From Nocardioides sp. (lineage in GTDB: Bacteria > Actinomycetota > Actinomycetes > Propionibacteriales > Nocardioidaceae): a DNA stretch of 61,336 nucleotides. How positions within the stretch are numbered: the first letter of the stretch is position 1; the number at the start of each line of letters is the position of its first letter. Made by a program: the position numbers and the translations under genes. Location of the stretch: positions 1 to 61,336 of the forward strand of contig NZ_JASLGR010000045.1 of assembly GCF_030150155.1 (NCBI RefSeq). The letters are read 5' to 3'. The notes beneath the pieces are model-generated. The model was not told the origin of the DNA. It searched no databases and saw only the letters and a program-made list of their open reading frames with translations. Of the stretch, positions 15,416-22,754 are shown in pieces.

Positions 15416-16593
15416 TCGTCGGCTGCCTTCGCTGCGTCGTCGTTCTCGGTCGGCTCGTCGGACGTCGTCTCCTCCGCAGCCGAGTCAGCGGCGGCAGCCG
15501 GAGCGGCGGTCTCGGCAGGCTCCTCGTCGCGGGTGAAGCCAGCGACGATATCGCCCAGCGATGCCAGCTGGGCGGAGATGGCGTCGCGCCGCTTCTTCAT
15601 CCGCTCGACCTCGGCCTTGACCGCGGCCAGGGAGCGCTCGGCGTCGGCGGTGCCGGCCAGGGTGATCGACTCGGCCTGGTTGCGCGCCGAGGTGATCAGC
15701 TGTTCGGCCTCGCGCTTGGCGCGGGCCAGGAGCGATTCGGCGTCGCGCTGGGCCTGCTGGCGCAACTCGGTGACCTGGGTGTTGGCGCTCCGGGCGCGGT
15801 CCTCGGCTGCCGCGGCCCGTGCCTCGGCGTCTTCGACCAGCGATCGGGTCTCGGCCAGCTTGGACGCGTGGAAGTCGGTGGCCTCGCGGGCCAGACGCTC
15901 CTTCTCCACGGCGAGCATCCGGCGCGACTCCTGGACCTCGCGGTCGGCGCCGGCGCGGGCCTGCTCCACCTCGCGCTGGGCCTGCGTGCGCTGCTCGGTG
16001 ACCTCCTGCTCGGCGGCCAGGCGGAGCTGGTCGGCGTCGCGCTTGGCGGCCGCCAGGACGTCCTCGGCGTGAGCCTGGGCGAGGGTGCGCTCGTGCTCGG
16101 CGTCGTTGATCAGCCGGGTGCGGTGGTCCTCGAGTTCCTTGAGCTGCTCGGCGCGCAGGGTGTCCATCTCCTGGCTGGCCTCCAGGCGCAGGCTCGTGGC
16201 CTCGCGGCTGGCCTGCTCGCGGATGTCGAAGGCGTCGCGCTCGGCGCTGGCGCGGATCTCGGCTGCCTCCTCCTCGGCGAGCCGCAGCATCGCCGAGGCA
16301 CGGCCACCGAGGCCGGCGTACGACGGCATCTGCACCTCGGTGAGCTGCTCGTTGGCCGTCTCGAGGCGCTCCTCGAGCTCGGCTGCCTTCATCTTGGCGG
16401 CGTTGAGCTCGGCCGCGAGGCCGGAGAGCTGGGCGTTGTGCTGGGCGAGGACGGCGTCGACGGCGTCCTTGTCGTATCCGCCGCGGCGGGCCAGCGGCAG
16501 GGTGGCCGAGGGGCTGCTCACACCGCGGGAAGGTGCCGGCGGGGCTCCAGCCGGCTGACCGTTGTCGAAGATCGACAGGCCCTGATCACTCAT
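15412..16593 (-). CDS. Long coiled-coil, DivIVA/FilP-like protein
   Basis: 393 residues. After a Pro/Ala-rich N-terminus comes a short DivIVA-like motif (ARRGGYDKDAVDAVLAQHN) and then about 270 residues of Ala/Glu/Arg/Gln-rich continuous coiled coil (EEEAAEIRASAERDAFDIRE and similar), ending in an acidic Ala/Glu tail. Proteins of this type in actinomycetes (Scy, FilP, often annotated cellulose-binding protein) form cytoskeletal assemblies near growth zones. The exact role here is not known. It is translationally coupled to the AI-2E transporter gene. Confidence 0.8.
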   Translation of the reverse strand: MSDQGLSIFDNGQPAGAPPAPSRGVSSPSATLPLARRGGYDKDAVDAVLAQHNAQLSGLAAELNAAKMKAAELEERLETANEQLTEVQMPSYAGLGGRASAMLRLAEEEAAEIRASAERDAFDIREQASREATSLRLEASQEMDTLRAEQLKELEDHRTRLINDAEHERTLAQAHAEDVLAAAKRDADQLRLAAEQEVTEQRTQAQREVEQARAGADREVQESRRMLAVEKERLAREATDFHASKLAETRSLVEDAEARAAAAEDRARSANTQVTELRQQAQRDAESLLARAKREAEQLITSARNQAESITLAGTADAERSLAAVKAEVERMKKRRDAISAQLASLGDIVAGFTRDEEPAETAAPAAAADSAAEETTSDEPTENDDAAKAADE

Positions 16594-16752
16594 GAGACAT
16601 CCAGGTTCTGAAGACGGGTATGCGGGTCCGGGCGAACCGCGACATCCATCTTGTCAGACCCTCAAGGCCTCGGACGGGTGATCGGCGGGCGATTCGGCCG
16701 ATGGTCAGAAGACAGGTGGGACGACAGCTGGAAACGACAACTGGAACGACAA

Positions 16753-16788
16753 CGGCCGGCAGGACGCCCCCACGCGCCCTGCCGGCCG
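16753..16788. terminator. GC-rich stem-loop between ccr and the coiled-coil gene
   Basis: Perfect 11-bp stem CGGCCGGCAGG / CCTGCCGGCCG (16753-16763 and 16778-16788) with a 14-base loop. It lies 23 bases past the ccr stop (minus strand) and fits a ccr terminator. The rest of 16594-16811 holds no gene. Confidence 0.7.
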
Positions 16789-16811
16789 GTCCGACCTCGG
16801 TCTCGACCGGG

Positions 16812-18152
16812 TCAGATCCCGCGGAACCTGTTGATCGCGTCGAGGTGCTCGGCGCGGAACTCCTTGTTGCGCACGCCCAGCCCCTCGCTCGGGGAGAGCG
16901 CCAGCACGGCGACCTTGCCCTGGTGCAGGTTGTGGTGGACGTCCAGCGCGGCCTGGCCGACCTCGGCCATCGGGTAGACCTTGGACACGGTCGGGTGGAT
17001 CTTGCCCTTGGCGATCAGGCGGTTGGCCTCCCACGACTCGCGGTAGTTGGCGAAGTGCGAGCCGATGATCCGCTTGAGGTTCATCCAGAAGTAGCGGTTG
17101 TCGTACTCGTGCTTGTAGCCCGAGGTCGAGGCGCAGGTGACGATGGTGCCGCCCTTGCGGGTGACGTAGACGCTGGCGCCGAAGGTCTCGCGACCGGGGT
17201 GCTCGAAGACGATGTCGATGTCCTCGCCGCCGGTGAGCTCACGGATCTTGGCGCCGAAGCGCTTCCACTCCCGCGGGTTCTGCTCGGTGTTCTCGGCGTT
17301 CCAGAACTGGTAGCCCTCCTCGGCGCGGTTGATGATCAGCTCCGCACCCATCGAGCGGACGATCTCGGCCTTCTCGTTGCTGGACACGACACAGACCGGG
17401 GTGGCGCCGCCGTTGACGGCGTACTGCGTCGCGAAGCCGCCGATGCCGCCCGAGGCGCCCCAGATCAGGACGTTGTCGCCCTGCTTCATGTTGCCGCCGT
17501 TCTTGGAGACCAGCTGGCGGTACGCCGTGGAGTTGACCAGCCCCGGGGAGGCGGCCTCCTCCCAGGTGAGGTGGCCCGGCTTCGGCATCAGCTGGTTCGC
17601 CTTGACGATGGCGAGCTCGGCGAGGCCGCCGAAGTTGGTCTCGAAGCCCCAGATCCGCTGCTCGGGGTCCATCATCGTGTCGTCGTGGCCGTCGGGGCTC
17701 TCCAGCTCGACCGACAGGCAGTGCGCCACCACCTCGGCGCCGGGCTTCCACTTGGACACGCCCGGGCCGGTGCGCAGCACGACGCCGGAGAGGTCCGAGC
17801 CGAGCACGTGGTAGGGCAGGTCGTGGCGCTTGGCCAGGTCGTTGAGACGTCCGTAGCGCTCCAGGAAGCCGAACGTGGAGACCGGCTCGAAGATCGAGGA
17901 CCACACCGTGTTGTAGTTGATCGAGGAGGCCATCACTGCCACCAGTGCCTCGCCGGGACCGAGCTCGGGCAGGGCGACAGGCTCGACGTGGAGGGACTTG
18001 CGCGGGTCCTTCTCCTTCGAGGGGACACCCTCGAACATCGTCTCCTCGTCCTTGTGCAGCGTGACGGCGGTGTAGTGGTCAGGGATCTCGATCGCCGCGA
18101 AGTCTCCGCTGGCGGCGTCTCCGGAGAGGATCGCGTCAAGGATTTTCTGCAT
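16812..18152 (-). CDS. ccrA: Crotonyl-CoA carboxylase/reductase
   Basis: Reductive carboxylation of crotonyl-CoA to (2S)-ethylmalonyl-CoA with NADPH and CO2, a medium-chain dehydrogenase-fold enzyme of 446 residues. The nucleotide-binding motif WGASGGIGG is at 231-239. By hand count N81, F170, E171 and H366 sit where the four CO2-pocket residues reported for the Kitasatospora enzyme (N81, F170, E171, H365) are expected, so carboxylation rather than simple reduction is likely. Its partners meaA, the epimerase and the thiolase are nearby. It is preceded by a perfect GTTACT-N4-AGTAAC operator ten bases from the ATG. Confidence 0.95.
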   Translation of the reverse strand: MQKILDAILSGDAASGDFAAIEIPDHYTAVTLHKDEETMFEGVPSKEKDPRKSLHVEPVALPELGPGEALVAVMASSINYNTVWSSIFEPVSTFGFLERYGRLNDLAKRHDLPYHVLGSDLSGVVLRTGPGVSKWKPGAEVVAHCLSVELESPDGHDDTMMDPEQRIWGFETNFGGLAELAIVKANQLMPKPGHLTWEEAASPGLVNSTAYRQLVSKNGGNMKQGDNVLIWGASGGIGGFATQYAVNGGATPVCVVSSNEKAEIVRSMGAELIINRAEEGYQFWNAENTEQNPREWKRFGAKIRELTGGEDIDIVFEHPGRETFGASVYVTRKGGTIVTCASTSGYKHEYDNRYFWMNLKRIIGSHFANYRESWEANRLIAKGKIHPTVSKVYPMAEVGQAALDVHHNLHQGKVAVLALSPSEGLGVRNKEFRAEHLDAINRFRGI

Positions 18153-18162
18153 GCCAGAAGAC

Positions 18163-18178
18163 GTTACTGGTCAGTAAC
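18163..18178 (-). promoter_or_regulatory. ccr operator, perfect GTTACT-N4-AGTAAC
   Basis: A perfect 6-4-6 palindrome with arms GTTACT and AGTAAC, 10 bases before the ccr ATG. On the coding strand its right arm runs into TAACGT, a TAnnnT-type -10 that ends 8 bases before the ATG. The operator would thus cover the -10 of a leaderless promoter. Confidence 0.65.
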
Positions 18179-18309
18179 TACGTTGGCTAGACCCTGGTGA
18201 CGTGGATCACGATGGCGCCGCCCTGGAGGCTCAGCCCTCCGTGTCGGACGCAGCGCCTGATCGACCCGACGAAGGGCTTCCAGGGCGCCCCTTCCTCCGC
18301 ACGTACGAC

Positions 18310-18342
18310 GGCCCCCGCATCCGATCACCGGATGCGGGGGCC
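18310..18342 (-). terminator. Terminator of the epimerase gene
   Basis: Perfect 14-bp stem (18310-18323 with 18329-18342, arms GGCCCCCGCATCCG and its complement) and a 5-base loop, beginning 17 bases beyond the epimerase stop on the minus strand. No clear T-run follows. Confidence 0.75.
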
Positions 18343-18359
18343 GCTACGTGCGGGTGGGG

Positions 18360-18806
18360 TCAGTGGGCGCTGGTCGCGGCCGGCTCGACGAGCTCGACCA
18401 GCACGCCGCCGGCGTCCTTGGGGTGCACGAAGTTGATCCGCGAGTCCGAGGTGCCGCGCCGGGGCGCGTCGTACAGCAGGCGAACGCCACGCTCGCGCAG
18501 GATCGCGCTGACCTGGTCGACGTCGACGACGCGGTAGGCCAGCTGCTGGATGCCCTGGCCGTTCTTGTCCAGGAACTTCGCGATCGTGGACTCCGGGGTC
18601 AGTGGGGCGAGCAGCTGGATCTTGGAGTCGGTCTCGCCGACGGCGAGCATCGCCTCGGCGACACCCTGCTCCTCGTTGATCTCGCGGTGGATTTCACGCA
18701 GGCCGAACGTCGAGGCGTAGAATTCAATGGCCTCGTCGAGGTTGGGGACGGCGATCCCGACATGGTCGATCGCAGTGAACAGGTGCTCAGGAATCTCAAG
18801 CGACAT
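18360..18806 (-). CDS. mce: Methylmalonyl/ethylmalonyl-CoA epimerase
   Basis: 148-residue VOC-fold metalloenzyme that interconverts 2S and 2R epimers of ethylmalonyl-CoA and methylmalonyl-CoA, linking Ccr (2S product) to MeaA (2R substrate). The N-terminal metal ligand is in AIDHVGIAVPNLDEAI, and the conserved end is INFVHPKDAGGVLVELVEP with a ligand Glu. Where many epimerases have HHIA this one has QQLA, a variant I believe is usual in actinobacteria. The ATG at 18806 is preferred; an in-frame ATG at 18815 would add three residues. It is divergent from the thiolase and shares its regulatory region. Confidence 0.9.
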   Translation of the reverse strand: MSLEIPEHLFTAIDHVGIAVPNLDEAIEFYASTFGLREIHREINEEQGVAEAMLAVGETDSKIQLLAPLTPESTIAKFLDKNGQGIQQLAYRVVDVDQVSAILRERGVRLLYDAPRRGTSDSRINFVHPKDAGGVLVELVEPAATSAH

Positions 18807-18839
18807 AGATCCCATCGTGGCATAACCCTGGACCTCGTT

Positions 18840-18855
18840 GTTACCGGCGAGTAGG
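18840..18855. promoter_or_regulatory. Degenerate operator between epimerase and thiolase
   Basis: GTTACC-GGCG-AGTAGG matches the GTTACT-N4-AGTAAC motif at 9 of 12 arm positions. On the plus strand its right arm runs into TAGGTT (18852-18857), a TAnnnT -10 seven bases before the thiolase ATG, again a leaderless arrangement. It could serve both divergent genes. Confidence 0.5.
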
Positions 18856-18864
18856 TTTCGCCCT

Positions 18865-20049
18865 ATGACGAATGTGATTGTGGCCGGGGCGCGGACCCCG
18901 ATCGGACGCCTTCTCGGAAGCTTCAAGGGTCTCTCTGCTGCCGACCTCGGCGCTGTGGCCATCGCCGGTGCCCTGGAGAAGGCCGGCGTCGCCCCCGAGC
19001 AGGTCGACTACCTCATCGCAGGCCAGGTGCTCCAGGCCGGAGCCGGGCAGAACCCGGCCCGCGCCGCCGGGCTGAAGGCGGGCCTGCCCCAGGGTGTCCC
19101 GTCCATCACGATCAACAAGGTCTGCCTGTCGGGGATCAACGCGATCCAGCAGGCCTCGGTGCTGATCTCGGCCGGTGAGGCCGAGATCGTCGTCGCCGGC
19201 GGCATGGAGTCGATGACCCAGGCCCCGCACTTCCTGCCGAAGTCGCGCGAGGGCTTCAAGTACGGCGACACCACGCTGGTCGACCACATGGCCTACGACG
19301 CGCTCTACGACCAGGCCACCACCCAGGCGATGGGGGCACTCACCGAGGCCGTCAACGCCGACCGCGACACCCCGCTGAGCCGCGAGGAGCAGGACGAGTT
19401 CTCCGCCCGCTCCCACCAGCGCGCCGCCGCCGCTCAGAAGAACGGCGTCTTCGACGACGAGATCGTCGCGGTGACCATCCCGCAGCGTCGCGGCGAGCCG
19501 ATCGTCGTCACCTCCGACGAGGGCGTCCGGGCCGACACCAGCGCCGAGTCGCTGGCCAAGCTCCCGCCGGCCTTCTCCAAGACCGGCACCATCACCGCGG
19601 GCTCGTCCTCGCAGATCTCCGACGGCGCCGCGTTCGTCGTCGTGATGAGCAAGGAGAAGGCCGAGTCCCTCGGTCTGACCTGGCTGGCCGAGATCGTCTC
19701 CCACGGCCAGGTCGCGGGCCCCGACTCCTCGCTCCAGCTCCAGCCGGCCAACGCCACCGCCAAGGCGCTGGACAAGGCCGGTCTGGCCGTCGCCGACCTC
19801 GACCTGGTCGAGTTCAACGAGGCGTTCGCCGCCGTCGGCATCGAGTCGGCCAACGCGCTCGGCCTGGACCCGGAGAAGGTCAACGTCAACGGCGGCGCGA
19901 TCGCCATCGGTCACCCGCTGGGTGCCTCCGGTGCTCGGATCACCCTGCACCTCGCCCTCGAGCTCAAGCGTCGCGGTGGTGGCGTCGGCGCCGCCGCCTT
20001 GTGCGGTGGCGGCGGTCAGGGCGACGCGCTCATCATCCGTGTCCCGTAA
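18865..20049 (+). CDS. Acetyl-CoA C-acetyltransferase (thiolase)
   Basis: 394-residue thiolase that condenses two acetyl-CoA to acetoacetyl-CoA, the entry step of the pathway. The acyl-accepting Cys87 is in NKVCLSGINAIQQ, His is in GGAIAIGHPLGASGAR, and the second Cys is in ALCGGGGQGDALII. The ATG at 18865 gives the normal N-terminus TNVIVAGARTPIGRLLG. The stop overlaps the start of meaB, suggesting translational coupling. Confidence 0.93.
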   Translation: MTNVIVAGARTPIGRLLGSFKGLSAADLGAVAIAGALEKAGVAPEQVDYLIAGQVLQAGAGQNPARAAGLKAGLPQGVPSITINKVCLSGINAIQQASVLISAGEAEIVVAGGMESMTQAPHFLPKSREGFKYGDTTLVDHMAYDALYDQATTQAMGALTEAVNADRDTPLSREEQDEFSARSHQRAAAAQKNGVFDDEIVAVTIPQRRGEPIVVTSDEGVRADTSAESLAKLPPAFSKTGTITAGSSSQISDGAAFVVVMSKEKAESLGLTWLAEIVSHGQVAGPDSSLQLQPANATAKALDKAGLAVADLDLVEFNEAFAAVGIESANALGLDPEKVNVNGGAIAIGHPLGASGARITLHLALELKRRGGGVGAAALCGGGGQGDALIIRVP

Positions 20050-20995
20050 GACCGACTCGGTCGCAGATCTGGTGACGACCGCCCGCGGAGGCTCTCCGCG
20101 GGCGGTCGCTCGTCTCGTCTCCCTGGTCGAGGACTCCTCACCGCTGCTGCGCGAGGTGATGGCCGCCCTGGCCCCGCACACCGGCCACGCCCGGATCATC
20201 GGCATCACCGGCTCACCCGGCGTGGGCAAGTCGACCACCACCAACGCGCTGGTCACCGAGCTGCGGCGCCGCGGTCAGCGGGTCGGGGTGCTGGCCGTCG
20301 ACCCGTCCTCGCCGTTCAGCGGCGGTGCCCTGCTCGGAGACCGGGTACGGATGGCCGACCACGCCACCGACGCCGGGGTCTTCATCAGGTCGATGGCCTC
20401 GCGCGGCCACCTCGGCGGACTGTCGTGGACCACCCCGCAGGCGGTCCGGGTGCTCGACGCCGCCGGCTTCGACACGGTCGTGATCGAGACCGTCGGGGTC
20501 GGTCAGTCCGAGGTCGAGATCGCTGCCCTGGCCGACACCACCCTGGTGCTGCTCGCCCCCGGGATGGGCGACGGGATCCAGGCGGCCAAGGCCGGGATCC
20601 TGGAGATCGGCGACCTCTTCGTGGTCAACAAGGCCGACCGTGACGGCGCCGCCCACGTCGCCCGCGACCTGCGGGCGATGGTCTCGCTGGGCCAGCGCGA
20701 GGCCGGTGCCTGGGAGCCCGAGATCGTCAAGACCGTGGCCTCGGTCGGCACCGGTCTCGACGAGCTGGCCGACGCCCTGGACCGGCATCAGGCCTGGCTC
20801 GCGGCGAGCGGACAGCTCGCTGGACGGCGTACGCGACGAGCACGCGAGGAGATCCAGGCGATCGCACTGGAGTCGGTCCGCGCGCGGTGGGGCGAGGTCG
20901 GCGACCGCGGTCGGCTCGAGGAACTGGCGGCCGCGGTGGCCGCCGGTGCGACCGACCCGTACTCCGCCGCTGACGCCCTCGTCGGGTCCACCTAG
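20039..20995 (+). CDS. meaB: MeaB-type GTPase, chaperone of B12-dependent mutase
   Basis: 318-residue G3E P-loop GTPase that loads and protects adenosylcobalamin in acyl-CoA mutases. The P-loop GSPGVGKST is at about 58-66, followed by AVDPSSPFSGGALLGDRVRM, ETVGVGQSEVEI (Walker B/switch) and VVNKADRDGA (NKxD). The GTG at 20039 overlaps the thiolase stop by 11 bases and gives a full-length N-terminus. Longer frames run inside the thiolase. Its client here is most likely MeaA. Confidence 0.92.
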   Translation: MSRKTDSVADLVTTARGGSPRAVARLVSLVEDSSPLLREVMAALAPHTGHARIIGITGSPGVGKSTTTNALVTELRRRGQRVGVLAVDPSSPFSGGALLGDRVRMADHATDAGVFIRSMASRGHLGGLSWTTPQAVRVLDAAGFDTVVIETVGVGQSEVEIAALADTTLVLLAPGMGDGIQAAKAGILEIGDLFVVNKADRDGAAHVARDLRAMVSLGQREAGAWEPEIVKTVASVGTGLDELADALDRHQAWLAASGQLAGRRTRRAREEIQAIALESVRARWGEVGDRGRLEELAAAVAAGATDPYSAADALVGST

Positions 20996-21005
20996 AATTC
21001 GGGCT

Positions 21006-21941
21006 ATGTCGCAGCAGCCCTTCTCCCGTCAGCCCGCCGTCGCGGGTGCCGTCGACCTCTCCGGCCTGCAGCAGCCCGCCGCGGGCCAGGCCGCGCCGGC
21101 CGGTGCCGCCGGAGCGCCCAGCGGCGCCTACACGGTCCAGGTCACCGAGGCGACCTTCCAGTCCGTGATCGAGGCCTCCATGACCGCGCCGGTCGTGCTC
21201 GTCTTCGTCTCCGGCTCCCGGATGCCGTCGAGCCTGGACTACGGCCGCGACGTGGCCGAGGTGATCGAGGGGTACGACGGCCGGTTCCTCGCCGCGATCG
21301 TCGACGCCGACGCCGCGCCCACCATCGCCAACGCCCTCCAGGTGCAGCAGATCCCGACCACGTTCGTGCTGCTCGACGGCCGTCCCGCGATGCAGCCGAT
21401 CCCGGGCGTGGTCACCGCCGAGGAGCTCCAGGCGCTCTTCCAGCAGCTGGGCCAGCAGCTCACCATGCAGGGCATCGCCGGGCGCCACCAGCCGCGCCAG
21501 AGCGTGAGCGAGGACGGCGAGCCTGCCGCCGACCCGCGCTACGCCGCGGCCGAGCAGGCCCTGATCGACGGCGACATCGACGCCGCCGTGGCCGAGTACC
21601 AGAAGCTGGTCGAGGGCAACCCGGCCGACACCGAGGCCGCCCGCGGCCTGGCGATGGCCAAGGTCCTGCAGCGCACCCGCGGCGTCGACCTCGGCACCGC
21701 CCGCGCCGCCGCCGCGGCCTCGCCTGACGACGTCGACGCCCAGATCATGGTCGCTGACCTCGACCTGCTTGGCGGCCACGTCGAAGACGCCTTCGCCCGT
21801 CTGGTCGGTCTGGTCTCACGGACCGCCGGGGACGAGCGGAACAAGGCCCGCGAGCACCTGATCGCGCTCTTCGAGGCCGTCGGCAACGAGGACCCGCGGG
21901 TGCTCAATGGGCGCCGGGCGCTCGCCTCGGCGCTCTTCTGA
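21006..21941 (+). CDS. CnoX/YbbN-like thioredoxin-fold TPR protein
   Basis: 311 residues: a Pro/Ala/Gln-rich start, a thioredoxin fold at about 40-150 (VVLVFVSGSRMPSSLDYG, QVQQIPTTFVLLDGRPA) and a TPR-like C-terminus (RYAAAEQALIDGDIDAAVAEY). The CxxC redox motif is absent, replaced by SRMPSS, so it is a non-redox chaperone-like member of the YbbN/CnoX group. It starts 10 bases after meaB and may be co-transcribed. Confidence 0.85.
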   Translation: MSQQPFSRQPAVAGAVDLSGLQQPAAGQAAPAGAAGAPSGAYTVQVTEATFQSVIEASMTAPVVLVFVSGSRMPSSLDYGRDVAEVIEGYDGRFLAAIVDADAAPTIANALQVQQIPTTFVLLDGRPAMQPIPGVVTAEELQALFQQLGQQLTMQGIAGRHQPRQSVSEDGEPAADPRYAAAEQALIDGDIDAAVAEYQKLVEGNPADTEAARGLAMAKVLQRTRGVDLGTARAAAAASPDDVDAQIMVADLDLLGGHVEDAFARLVGLVSRTAGDERNKAREHLIALFEAVGNEDPRVLNGRRALASALF

Positions 21942-21971
21942 GCCACGACTCCGCCCGACCGCGGGGTCGGC

Positions 21972-22754
21972 TCAGCCGACCTCGCGGCCTGACTCCGTGT
22001 ACGGCGCCCCCGCGCCGCCACTACGGCGCAGCGCTGCCCGGATGCGGCGTGCGGTGAAGTCGGCGCAGCGCTCCTCGACCTGGTCGAGGGTGCAGAACTC
22101 CGCCGTGGCGATCTCGCGGGCCTGCGGGACCACCTGCTCGACCAGGGTCGCGGGGTGCTCGCCGCCGTCGAAGACCAGACACAAGGCGTCGTCCCAGCCG
22201 CTCCACGGCGGCAGCCAGTCGGTGAGCAGCAGCTCCCCGGCCGGGATGGTCAAGGAGAGCTCCTCCTCGACCTCGCGGGCCACCGCGAGGGCGGGGGACT
22301 CGTTGACCTCGACCACGCCGCCGGGCAGGTCCCAGTCGGACTTGTAGGTCATCTGGCACAGCAGGATCCGGTCCGCGTCGGTGGTGTCGGACTGGCGGAT
22401 CAGCATCTGGCCCACGGCGCGCTTGCGCGGCAGGAACGAGTTCAGCAGGGTGCGGAAGCCCTCGGGGTCCTGCGTGGGCAGGTCGGTGGCGACCCGGGCG
22501 TAGACGATCCGGTCCGCCGGCGCACCGTCGACGGTGATGCCGCGGGTGAGGCCCTCGCGGTGCATCCCGGAGAAGGTCGCCATCCGCTGGCCGCGCTCGT
22601 CGTCGGGGGCGACCAGCGCCTCCACCCGGTGATGGTCGGTGAGGGCCTGGGCCACCGCGCGGCGGATCACGTCGACGTTCTCGTCGGCCTCCCAGGACAG
22701 CCGGGCGACGCCCTCGGCCACAGTGCGGGTGACGGGGGTGGACGGAGCGCTCAC
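21972..22754 (-). CDS. Nudix hydrolase with acetyltransferase-like N-terminal part
   Basis: 260 residues. The C-terminal half is a Nudix domain with GGVVEVNESPALAVAREVEE (Nudix box; the usual Gly near the end is Ser). The N-terminal ~110 residues resemble the later part of a GNAT fold (MATFSGMHREGLTRG, DRIVYARVATD). The GTG start overlaps the glgB stop (GTGA), which places it last in the glycogen operon. It could hydrolyse a nucleotide sugar, but the substrate is not evident from the sequence. Confidence 0.8.
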   Translation of the reverse strand: MSAPSTPVTRTVAEGVARLSWEADENVDVIRRAVAQALTDHHRVEALVAPDDERGQRMATFSGMHREGLTRGITVDGAPADRIVYARVATDLPTQDPEGFRTLLNSFLPRKRAVGQMLIRQSDTTDADRILLCQMTYKSDWDLPGGVVEVNESPALAVAREVEEELSLTIPAGELLLTDWLPPWSGWDDALCLVFDGGEHPATLVEQVVPQAREIATAEFCTLDQVEERCADFTARRIRAALRRSGGAGAPYTESGREVG

